This document shows positions 54,285-64,000 of a DNA stretch of 64,000 bases, piece after piece. Source of the stretch: Plasmodium coatneyi (Eukaryota; Apicomplexa; Aconoidasida; Haemosporida; Plasmodiidae); the NCBI RefSeq assembly GCF_001680005.1, contig NC_033566.1:620001-684000 (forward strand), written 5' to 3'. Made by a program: the position numbers and the translations under genes. Each line of letters starts with the position of its first letter. The stretch's first letter is position 1. The notes under the pieces are model-generated. The model was not told the DNA's origin, made no database searches, and was given only the letters and a program-made list of their open reading frames with translations.

Positions 54285-57200
54285 ATGAAAAAAAATGCAT
54301 ACCTCATCCTGGTTTACGGTATTTACTCCATTATCATGTTTTCTCTGTCCCTGAGAATGCAAAAAAATATATTCAAGTACATAACTCCCATTTCGAAGAG
54401 ACTGAATTTAAGCAAGTTTCGGAGAATCAAAATTTTCAGGAGGAGAAGTCAGCGCAAGAGGGTGAACGTCTTCAACGATGTTGTGAATAAGTATATAGGT
54501 AAGTCAGGTGGGAGATTATCTCACCGGTGGGCGCTTCACCTCGGGGGTGTCCACACGGGTGCAATTATTATGGTACACTTTTAAGGGTAAAGTTGTTTAG
54601 ATACACTTTTACCGCTACGCTACCCCTTTCCCCCTTAGGACTGGACCTGTTCTTCAAAAAACTGAACGACGTAACGGACACCCGGCAAAAGCTCAACTAC
54701 ATAAACTTCCTGCACAAAATTGTAGAAGACAAGACATGCGAGCACCTGCTCTTCTCCAACAATCACATCAGGACAATTATATACATCCTGAATGAGAGAT
54801 TTTTAATCCTAAAAAAAAATGAAGATAAAAATGAGCCAGTCGATTATCAAATCATATACAAACTTTTGCTCATTTTTAACAATTTGTCAAAACATAAAAA
54901 TTTCTACCGAATTATAGTTAACGATTTTACACATAAAAATGTGAAAATTTCTCTTCTGTATATTATTATGAATATACTGAATGAGAAGGAAGAGACAAAT
55001 GAGACGTATAAAGAAGCCAACTCTTTTTTTAGTTATTTCATATCCCTTTTTAAGAACAACTCAGATGGAGCGAAGGGTCAAGATGTAGAAGACGCCTCTG
55101 AAGGGGGAGAAGCCAAAAGCGCAGGTGGGAAGAACCAAATAAAAAAGGAAGATATAGAAGAAATGAAAAATAAAATAGTTTTTCTAGGGAAACATATACT
55201 GCTAAAACTGAAGGAGGAAAAATTGAAGGAAGAGGGGAAGGCCCGAAGATATGGCTTAACTGATCATGGAGAAGTCCCTACCAGTGTGCCATACGTAGAA
55301 GGGGATTTTCCTGCAGAGGATGCTGATCACACATCGCAGAAAAGTAGTAAAGAATATGCCAACAATATACATGATGGTGTAAGTTCCCAGTTTGACCAGA
55401 ACCGCACCATGAGGGGGGAATCCCCCACTGAGGAAAATAAAGAAGGGGAAATATTTGACCCCACAAAAGAGGACAACCGAATGGAGAGCCCTAAAAAGGA
55501 CAGTTGGGGGGGGTACATTGCCGGACAGGGTGATCCTCATAAGGAGGAGAACTCCCTTCCGGGTGACATGGAAGCCGAAGAGATGAACGGTGCACAAACG
55601 ATAGGCGCCACCACAGATAACGTCCTCTTCGTCCCCTTCTACTTCAACAAAAACGCAAAGGATAACATTCTAACCAGCGTGCTAGTGCAGTTCCAAAACG
55701 AAAATGATGTGATCGTTTATAAGAGGAAGGCACGTGGGGGGAATCAAGATCAAGCAAGTGAACAACCCTCCGTGGATAAACTCAGAAAAAAAAACATCCT
55801 AAATAAATCAGACGGCGTGAACAACGTGAGCAACACAATCGAATGGATAGGAGACGAATACAACTGCAACAACTATTTTGACGTTTACGAAAATTACGCA
55901 GAAGACGATGTAGACATATTGAAGTATGAGAAGAACAATCACGGGAAGAGGTTCCACATTAGGGAAAGCAGAATCGACAGGGACGCAGGGGGTGAAGACA
56001 AAACGAATGCCGTGGATGATGTGCATGAAGAGGGGCAACATGTGGAGGACGAAGTGGAAAGCGAAGAAGTTGACGCCGAGGAAGGAGAACAACCTGAAGC
56101 AGTAGAAGAAGAGGAAGAACTAGAAAATCAAGAAGACTATGAGGAAGATTTACAAAACGATAAAGAAGAAGAGAAGGAGGAAGATGAAGCAGAATTTGAC
56201 GTAAAAAAAGTTAACGTCGTTTTGAGTGACTACAATGTGGATATTAAAGATGTGGAAAATAACCCAGAGGTTAAGGTCAATGGGGGTGTAGAAAATAAAA
56301 CCCGCTTCCTAAATATGGGCTTACTAATATTGGTAAGGAAAAATGAAAACAGGAAAGAAGACAGATGGGCTAGGTTGAATATGCCGGGGGATCCAATGGG
56401 GAGGGAAATATATGGACCTCCCGAAATGGAGTCAAACGCTCCTTCTATGAACAGTGATAACATTGCGGCGGATACCCCATATGATGGGGGCAACACACCG
56501 ACAGAGCAGATTTGCAGAAACGGAGAACCTCAAAAAGGGGTGGCACCCGTGGAGGGGTACGAAGAAATATACGTGAAACGCAAAGAAGGGGGAGATGCAC
56601 CAAAACCGGACAAATACATCCTCACAGGGTTCATACAGTTAAACATGGATTTGATGAAAAATTATAAAATAAACAGTGAGGATAAGGATGGAGGGGGAAC
56701 CACCCCCCTGCATGTTAACAACCCCTACCTGAATTTCTCCCTCGTGGAAAATTACATCGAATCTCTATTCAAACACATCGACCTGAATGACTACTTCACA
56801 AACAAGCTACTAAAATTGTTATATGAAATATTGTTGGAAAATAAAAATTCAGTCGTGTACAATTTGTACTACTACACGATTATGAAAAAGGACAACATGA
56901 ATAGGATTATAAAAATACTGTCCAAAAATGTGCAGAATAATTTAAACCGAGCAAATATCACGCTCATCCTGAGGATCCTCTACATCCTCTCCTTTCATCA
57001 AGCGTTCTACAGAAGTGGATTAAGCAGCCTAAGGAAAAACAAAAATTACACACTTCTGTATGGAAATTTGGCCAAATATATAGAAGACATAAAGGCTGGA
57101 AGCTTTATCAAGGAGTTACAAAAGTGGGATAAATTAATAGATTGCTTAAAAACGTTAACGCTCTTTTTCGAAAGTAAGTACACAAATCAGAACTCGCTTT

Positions 57201-60200
57201 ACATATCTGATGAGAAGAAGGAGCAGTTTCTTTTGGATAATAAAATTTTAAAAAAAAAATTAAACAACATTTATAATAGACATTTTATTTGTGAATACAA
57301 AGATCTGATCATCATTCGGAAAACGAACATTTTGCTAAAGGCGCTTGGGGTGAATATGTTCGACCTGTACAATAATATAGTCTTTTCGGACAGGGAAAAG
57401 AAACCCCATGATTATTTGATGAAGGAAGGTGAACAGCGGAGGGGACTCTTCCACCATTTGGGGAATGCCCTTTGGGGATATTTTTCCAAAGTGAGGAGGT
57501 ACATGGGGAAGCAAGGTGTGGATGATTATCCCCCCGTGGAAGATTCCAAGAGGGGCGGCTCCATTGGGGAAAGCGGTGTAACTGACCGGGTGAGTAACCG
57601 GGGAAGTGCCCTCCCCGCTGAGGCACAAACGCAGAACGGAAGCAACCCCGCTAAGGATACACAGGAGCAAAAAAACAGGAAGAAGCGAACATACATATAC
57701 GACCTGAACAGCAAGGAACACATAAGTATGGACAAATTTAAAAACCTAGTAATCGCATTGAAGAAGAAAAAAAAAAGAAAGTTAAGGATCTTATGTCTAG
57801 ACGGAGGAGGCATGCGAGGGTTACTCTCCATAGAAATATTAAAATGCATAAATAGCCATTTGAAAAAAAACATATTTGAATATTTTGACATTATTTGTGG
57901 TACCAGCACAGGGGCCATCATATCCATTCTGATCGGCCTGGAAAAGGCCCACTTAAATGAAGTCGAATTTTTGTACAATCTTCTGATTAACAAAATTTTT
58001 CAAAAAGATACTTATGCAGTGAGGAACACAAGATACCTTTTTAAGCATTCCTACTATGATGCGAACATACTGAGCAATATTTTAAATTCCTTTTTTAAAA
58101 ATATGAGAATGTTTCACTACAATGCGGACTTTTTCACGCCCTACGTTTTTACCGTGTCGACGCAGATGAATGTCACTCCTCTGCAACCTGTGATATTAAA
58201 AAATTACACAGCCAATTTGGGGAAAATTAAAGGGGGTAAAGAGGCAGATGTGTGTGACGGTCATACGTCAAACAATTATGATTATATCGGGGAGAGGGAA
58301 GAGCAGAATGGGGAGGACGACGAAAGGTGGACACATGAGAACAGTAACCATGGATTGGACGATCAGCAAAACGATGCAACAGATACGAACGAAACGAAAT
58401 ATGTGAACATTTCAGACAAAGTGAACACCCACACGAGTGACATCTACGTGAACCAAAACATAAACAGCGTCAGTATTTATAAAAGCTTCTACAACATTTT
58501 CGTAAAGTACGTATTGAGGTGCACCACGGCCGCGCCCGGGTTTTTTAACTTTTTCTCCTTTGACAGTAACATATATGCCGACGGAGCGATCTGCTTTAAT
58601 AACCCCACCCTGGTCAGCCTAAACGAAATGAAATTAATTTTTTACAACTATCTGAACAGCCGGAAAGAGACCCTCCTGGACAGAGTAAAATGCTTTTTCT
58701 CCAAAAAGAAAGAATTAATAGAGGAAAAAAATAAAGCAATCAATCTGAATGACTACATTGACTGTATCGTAAGCGTGGGCACTGGAAAATTTAAACCAAA
58801 AAATATAAACGAACTGAACGAAAACAAAACGTCGGATACATTCCTCCGATGGGATGTTCTGTTAAAACAAATTGTGTATTCAATCACCAATACGGAGTTG
58901 ACACACGATATCTGCAACAACGTTTTGGATAAAAATAAATACTTCCGATTTAATTGTTTTATTAATAATATAAAATTGGATGAAACATCTCCAGAAATTA
59001 TTAACAAATTGAAGCAAATTGGGAAACGATACTTCGAAGATCATACATACAATCAGAAGAAGCTCATCCAATTGGTGGACATTTTGGAGGATAGTCGAGA
59101 TGTGAAGGAGTACCAACAGAGGCAAAAGAAGATATGGGGAGAGTCCTACCTCGATAAGGTGAAATCCAAAATTTCTGGTTTCCTTTTCCCCAATTGGGGG
59201 GCAGTGGACCAGCTTGCAAGCAACGATCAAAAGGGGGGACAAGTACCCTCTTCATCTGACCCAATCAGCGCAGAGAAAACAGGCGCACAGTCCAATACGC
59301 AAACGAACGCACGTAGCTCCACCCCCTATCGAAACTTCAACTTTGGCCTCGTCGACGAAGACGAAAAGTTTGACCTAAACAACATCGAAGAAATTCTAGA
59401 CATCATAAACAAAAGTAACAACTCTGGTAGCAGCACAAGTACAGGCACCTCAAACGGCTTCTTCCACTATTTCACCAACTTCTTCCAAAACGATAATAAA
59501 TTTTTAAAGAAGCTGGAGAGTGTACATAAGAATAATTTCTTCAGTAGATCCAACAGAGAAAAAAACAACTACGTCAATGTCGTACCCCTTACAGGAATTC
59601 GAGTTTTACTAAACGAAATTTATTTTATCCTTTTGAAAAAAAACTTATATTTTCATACCGATGAATGCTTCTCTAATGTGGAAGAATTGAGTAAAAAAAA
59701 TTACGACATCAACATAGATAAAATGATTCCATACAATGTGGCCACCTCCCAAGGGGAAAAGGGAATCGCTGATCAACCCAACACCGTTGGGGACAAGACA
59801 CAAGTACCGGATGGAAGCGTCCCGTCAGAGGATTCCCCCACTAATGAAAAAATTTCAACAAGTGAAAACCATCCGAATGGTACACAGAGAAAGAGGAGTG
59901 CGAACTTTTCTAAGGACCCCCCACCTGATGACGACCTAGACGAAGGTAATCATCCACATAACCCTAAAGGGCCATCCAATAATCCACCTTCGAAAAAAAC
60001 TCATGACTCTAACAGTTCACCTTACAATGGAAAACACACAAGTTATGAAGACGGAGGAAGTTACTACCAATCGGAAGGCACACAAAAAGACGACCCTCTA
60101 CGTGAGACACTTGTAAGGGACGAAAAAATAAACACGTCCGATATGGTGGATAATTCAGCCATAAATAAAAAAAGAATTCTCAAAAGGGATGTAAATATGA

Positions 60201-60310
60201 ACCAGATAAACTACAAATTTTTTAAATCCATGAACACAGAATCGACGGATGGGAAGAAGCAGAATATAATAAACTTATTGCGAAATGTATTTTTTAAAAG
60301 GGAAGCGTAA
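54285..60310 (+). CDS. PATPL1: Patatin-like phospholipase, large two-exon protein
   Basis: Exons 54285-54498 and 54639-60310, joined by a 140-bp GT-AG intron, give 1,961 aa. Exon 1 supplies a membrane-anchor or signal-like start (YLILVYGIYSIIMFSLSL) and a basic stretch. The middle (about 75-1100) is helical with large acidic low-complexity inserts (for example 540-640). The patatin domain begins near 1120: ILCLDGGGMRGLLSIEIL (GGGxRG oxyanion loop), GTSTGAI with the nucleophile Ser at about 1160, and YADGAICFNNP with the Asp of the DGA dyad at about 1385. This dyad hydrolyses acyl esters of phospholipids. The tail carries further Ser/Asn-rich inserts and a conserved helical end. P. falciparum PATPL1 has been implicated in gametogenesis; that this is its orthologue is inferred from recalled gene order. 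It converges on P5CR 330 bp downstream. Confidence 0.92.
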
Positions 60311-60639
60311 AAAATTGGGTTCTACCTGATCCATAGGAGGAGGATGTAGCATCCCCGGATGATCCTCCCACTTGCGCGTTGACCCATTTGCCGCGTCACA
60401 CCCTGGCGAGTCCTTTTTCCCTTCGTTTCCTTTTTTGTTTTCCCAAATGACTTAACCATTTGTCCCATGTTTAGTCTCTCTCTCTTTTATTTATTTTTTT
60501 TTTTTGGTGTTAATTTAACCTAAATCAGACGAACGAATGTTTAAAGTTCTTCTCTGAGGATGTACAAATAGCTAAAATGTCCTCGTAGCAGTGGCACAAT
60601 TTTACAGAACGCTGGATGGTAATCATAAGTTTCTACCGT
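60311..60639. other. Convergent intergenic region, patatin / P5CR
   Basis: Only 329 bp between two 3' ends. T-rich (CTCTCTCTCTTTTATTTATT near 60478). The two 3' untranslated regions probably overlap as antisense transcripts. Confidence 0.5.
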
Positions 60640-60707
60640 TCAGTGCATTGACTTGGATTTTTCACAGGCACTCTCTACTGCATCCATCACTGCGTAGGGG
60701 ACAAGGA

Positions 60708-60742
<35 letters not shown>

Positions 60743-62296
60743 CGTGCCAGAAGATGGAGGAACGGTTGAACTGTGCACAATTTCTGCACGCCGCATACGC
60801 ACCACCGTGGTTGCTTACCTGTATATTTAAATGCGTGCTTCTCCAGGGTGGACAACCCCACGATGGTAATCCCACCAGGGGAACACACGTCATCCTTCAG
60901 CTGCTGAACGGGCTGACTCGAAGCCTTAACCATGTGAACAGATCCAAGGATTGTTTGCAGAACCAGTTCTTTTGACACATCCCTATTTAGCCCATTCTTA
61001 ACCCCCGCATCAATTAAACTTTCAATAAATAGAAAAACATAAGCTGGCCCACAACCAGAGATGGCTGTTGCTATATCCATGTCTGCTTCTTTTATTTCTT
61101 TTATAACTCCACATGCGCTGAAAATATCGATCACCTTTTGTGTATCTGCTCCGTCTACATGATTATTTGCACAAAAAACAAGGCAGCCTTCTCCAACCAG
61201 GGATGGGGTGTTTGGCATGACCCTCACAATTTTCGCGTGCACTCCCACCATCTGCAAGGGCAAGTAACCGATACGGATAATGTAAATCGGGTCAGTCATT
61301 AGGAGGACAAGCGACATACATATTACACACACCTGCATATATACACATATATATATTTGCTGTGCCGATGCAGCGTTATCCCCTTTGCAGGAGATAAAAT
61401 CGAATGGACAAAAAATTGCTCCTTCCTTGGGTACCTCTTCCAGGGTTTTTAAGTTCAGTCCGCCACAAATGGAGATGACCAATTTAGAGCCTACGCATTG
61501 CTTTAAATGGAAACATAAAAAGGGGGGGAATGAACTGTTAAATATACAAACCGGGTAAATATGACCACCTACATATACTTGCAAAGCGTCTGTACACCTT
61601 GCTCTTCACATTTTTCAGTCGCCCATGTGAAGAGCAATCTCCTTTTCCCCTCCTTTTGGTACCTTAATTTCCAGAAGAACTTTTCCAGCAAGGTTTGGTT
61701 TCACGGCTAGCACAATTATGTCGCACGTCTTGGCAAGCTGCATAAAAAACGGGGGGGGAGAAAGGTATACATTTTCTTCAAATCATTAACATGTTCATTG
61801 TGGATGGCGTTCTATTGTAGGGTTGCTCATGAAGGAGGCACGCCCAATTTTTTTTTGCAACTCCCATGGCGAACCCTGATTTATTCGTACCAATTCATTC
61901 GTTTGGAGGTAAACAAAGGGTACTTCCTTCTTCACTGGTGTGTGGTAATAAATATTTTGTTTTCCAATGAGCTTGGATTTTTCCATTCCGTAGGCTAACG
62001 CCGAGCCCATTTTTCCTAGACCGATGAATCCTTAACATATGGAGGGGGAAAGTAAATCGAAGAAATGTTTTACAAGGGGGTAATAAACTGCCATGGGGAC
62101 CCACTCTAAAGGCTTCTCCCACTTTTGAAAGTCTAAGTGGAACACGCTCCCCGAGGGGACGCATGCATGACGGCATGCTCATATGCACGTATCTACACAT
62201 GCAGGGTGATGTCGACGCATAATTAGGGTTAACAAAAAATAAAAATATAATAATAAATAATAATAGGAATGCCTTACCCACGCTAATGTTTTCCAT
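60640..62296 (-). CDS. P5CR: Pyrroline-5-carboxylate reductase, six exons
   Basis: Exons (minus): 62278-62296, 61891-62030, 61663-61737, 61435-61500, 60819-61251, 60640-60689. Together 783 nt, 260 aa, all GT-AG and in phase. The enzyme reduces pyrroline-5-carboxylate to proline with NAD(P)H. N-terminal Rossmann fold: VGFIGLGKMGSALA (GxGxxG at residues 10-15), then CDIIVLAVKPN (about 58-68). The family signature RVMPNTPSLVGEG starts near 110. The C-terminal dimerisation domain has SGCGPAYVFLFIESLIDAG, LKDDVCSPGGIT with the substrate-binding region, and ends VMDAVESACEKSK, as in other P5CRs. The length is normal. The last intron contains a perfect (AT)14 microsatellite. Proline made here would serve protein synthesis; the rest of the pathway is not in the window. 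Confidence 0.95.
60711..60738. repeat. AT microsatellite, (AT)14
   Basis: Perfect 28-bp AT repeat, 22 bp upstream of the last P5CR exon (transcript sense), inside the last intron. It is likely polymorphic between isolates. Confidence 0.9.
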
Positions 62297-63460
62297 TCTG
62301 CTGTAGAGGCTGCTTCGATGAGGGTGGATTTACGAAAAGAGACTTTGCAAAACAGTACGAGGGGGGTACTACTTTCCAATTTTCTATTTTTTCTTTCTTT
62401 TCTGACTTATAGATTGAAAGCCAAGATGGGGAGGAAATTTTCCTATTGGTGGTAAAATGTTGGGGTGGTTAGCGAGATGACAAAAATGCTTCTACGTATA
62501 AAAAAGAGTATAAATTATGACGCATAATGGGGATAACATAACAACAGCGGAAGAAATAATCACGACAACAGAACGTGTATGCGTAACTTGTGAACGTGAT
62601 ACCCGTAAAGGAGGAATATTCTCTCCCACCTACTAAACATTGCCGCATGCAGTGCATTTTCCTACGCCGCTTGTGCGGAACGACGGGGTGAACTACATAC
62701 AAATTTATTCCCACTTTAACACCTTATAAACATCCCTACGCAGGTTATCATAAAATTATCCAACACTGAAATATGAAGTTTTGTAAATCATGCCGCGTGT
62801 TCCTTCCTTTTGATTCCGCTTGGGGGCTACTACGCGGAGAATTGACGCACTCACCATCTGTGCCACTCCTTTTTCAATAGTGAATAAAAAAAGATTGACG
62901 TATGAGTTGCATAGTTAACGTTTTTTTTTTTTTTTTGAGTTAAATATATGGGTAAAAAATGGTTCGAAAAAAAAAAAAAAAAGTGGGGTACCTAACGGGA
63001 TACCGTTTTGATGATGCTAAACTTATGTATACTCAGTTTGTCATAGCCATGGAAGGAAACAACAGGCGATGATTGGGGGAGTAACACTCACCCGTTTAGC
63101 TACCCGTGATGGGTTCTTCAACACATATACACGGCAGTCTGGCAAAGTATGCAACACCGTAACAGGGAAATGTTGCATTAATAATGCAACGGCCATTATA
63201 TAGAAAGTTCGCGCGGACAGACGCAGAGCTACATTTCCATGTGCACATCAAAAGGTGTGACTGAACAAGGGAGTGACTCGGATGAGCATCCCGCTGCTTA
63301 ATTTGTCTGCTATACGGCCTGCTTTGCGAAAAAGGCCAATTGCACAGTTCAACCATTATACGCTTGGGTTAACTTCCAAACTGGGCAGTAAATCGGACGC
63401 AATTTTGCTCCTTCAACAAAATTCGCTTCGCTCTTTTTTCCTTTGGGAGGGTTGATCGTG
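62297..63460. other. Intergenic, P5CR promoter side / CCT4 3' side
   Basis: 1.16 kb between two minus-strand genes, with T/A runs near 62922 and 62969. No gene or RNA recognised. Confidence 0.5.
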
Positions 63461-64000
63461 TTACCTACAAATGACCGTGTCGTCGATTTTGAGAATCATC
63501 ATGACCGTCTCGGTGGCCAACTTAATCGCCGTGGAGGTGACCAGCAGCGGTTGTATGACGTTCTCATCGATCATATTAGATATGGTGCCCGTGCGAATGT
63601 TTATCCCAAAGTATTTGTGTCCCTCTGCGTGTTTGTTCCTCAGTTCGGTTACAATGTGAAGTGGTGACAGTCCTGCGTTTTCTGCTAACGTGTAGGGGAT
63701 TAATTCCAGAGCATCTGAAAAGGCTTTAACGCAAATTTGTTTCGAGCCTTTCAGGGTATTTGCCCATTGGTACAATTTTTGGGATAGCTCCATCTCTGGG
63801 GCAGCTCCTCCAGGTAGAATAGCCCTCTCTTTGATCAAACTTCGAACAACACATAGCGCATCATGAAGCGACCTTTCCGCTTCGTCTAGCATAAGATTAT
63901 TTGAAGCCCTCAACAAAACAGAAATGGTATTCTTCGATTCCACTCCTGTAATTTTAACAATTTCACCATACCCAATAGATTCTGTAACGACGCTTTCAGC
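63461..64000 (-). CDS. CCT4: T-complex protein 1 subunit delta (CCT4), C-terminal part
   Basis: The stop is at 63461-63463 and the frame is open to the window end. The visible 179 aa are the C-terminal third; the start lies beyond 64000. Group II chaperonin signatures: LDEAERSLHDALCVV, then LIKERAILPGGAAPEMELS (ATP-site GGGAxE equivalent, here GGAAPE), ALELIPYTLAENAGL and INIRTGTISNM, and a delta-type ending VTSTAIKLATETVMMILKIDD. It forms one of eight subunits of the cytosolic TRiC ring that folds actin and tubulin. The subunit call (delta) rests on the VRSLIKERAILPGG stretch and the C-terminal ILKIDD; theta or another subunit is unlikely. Confidence 0.92.
   Translation of the reverse strand, partial: AESVVTESIGYGEIVKITGVESKNTISVLLRASNNLMLDEAERSLHDALCVVRSLIKERAILPGGAAPEMELSQKLYQWANTLKGSKQICVKAFSDALELIPYTLAENAGLSPLHIVTELRNKHAEGHKYFGINIRTGTISNMIDENVIQPLLVTSTAIKLATETVMMILKIDDTVICR

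Noticed and set aside
1..64000. tRNA, rRNA, CRISPR, insertion sequences, telomeric gene families
   Set aside because: I looked for T-loop and rRNA-like sequence, regular spaced repeats, transposase motifs, and PIR/STP1/SICAvar-type exons; none was seen.

Overview
The window is nuclear DNA of a malaria parasite, most likely a Plasmodium of the vivax/knowlesi/cynomolgi clade. The proteins are typically plasmodial: Lys/Asn/Glu-rich, with long low-complexity inserts in conserved enzymes. Introns are short, with T-rich acceptors, and intergenic DNA is full of long poly(dA:dT) tracts. Base composition is clearly less AT-rich than in P. falciparum. The species cannot be fixed by eye. The gene order CCT4, P5CR, patatin-like phospholipase, SAS10, unknown, rhomboid, small membrane protein, ZPR1, CCCH protein, YOP1-like, S13, DRG1, UTP10, riboflavin kinase, HMG/histone-fold, RRP44 matches my recollection of one arm of P. 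falciparum chromosome 13, read backwards. That recollection was not checked.

Layout. 0-7 kb: RRP44/Dis3 (minus) faces a ten-exon gene that joins an HMG box to a histone fold. 7-25 kb: three plus-strand genes, namely a HAD-riboflavin kinase, the giant U3 processome protein UTP10/HEATR1, and the GTPase DRG1 in 15 small exons. 25-32 kb: ribosomal protein S13 (minus, with a leader intron) and a YOP1/REEP-like ER protein (plus), separated by 5.4 kb with no gene I can support. 33-42 kb: a triple-CCCH zinc-finger protein, ZPR1 and a small two-helix membrane protein, all minus. 43-54 kb: a rhomboid protease (plus), a large unknown protein apparently split by a one-base shift in an A13 run (minus), and SAS10/UTP3 (plus). 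54-64 kb: a patatin-like phospholipase (plus), pyrroline-5-carboxylate reductase (minus, six exons) and the C-terminal third of CCT subunit delta (minus, cut by the window end).

Function. Most genes are housekeeping. Several belong to ribosome production and RNA turnover (RRP44, UTP10, SAS10, S13, and more loosely DRG1 and ZPR1), but they are on both strands, so this is not an operon. Others handle chromatin (HMG/histone fold), flavin and proline metabolism, protein folding (CCT4), ER shape (YOP1-like), intramembrane proteolysis (rhomboid) and lipid hydrolysis (patatin). I see no tRNA, rRNA, transposon, CRISPR array or telomeric gene family. The points most worth a second look are the HMG/histone-fold architecture, the apparently dead PIN nuclease of RRP44, the split unknown gene, a hairpin inside the S13 leader intron, and the 5.4 kb empty divergent region.
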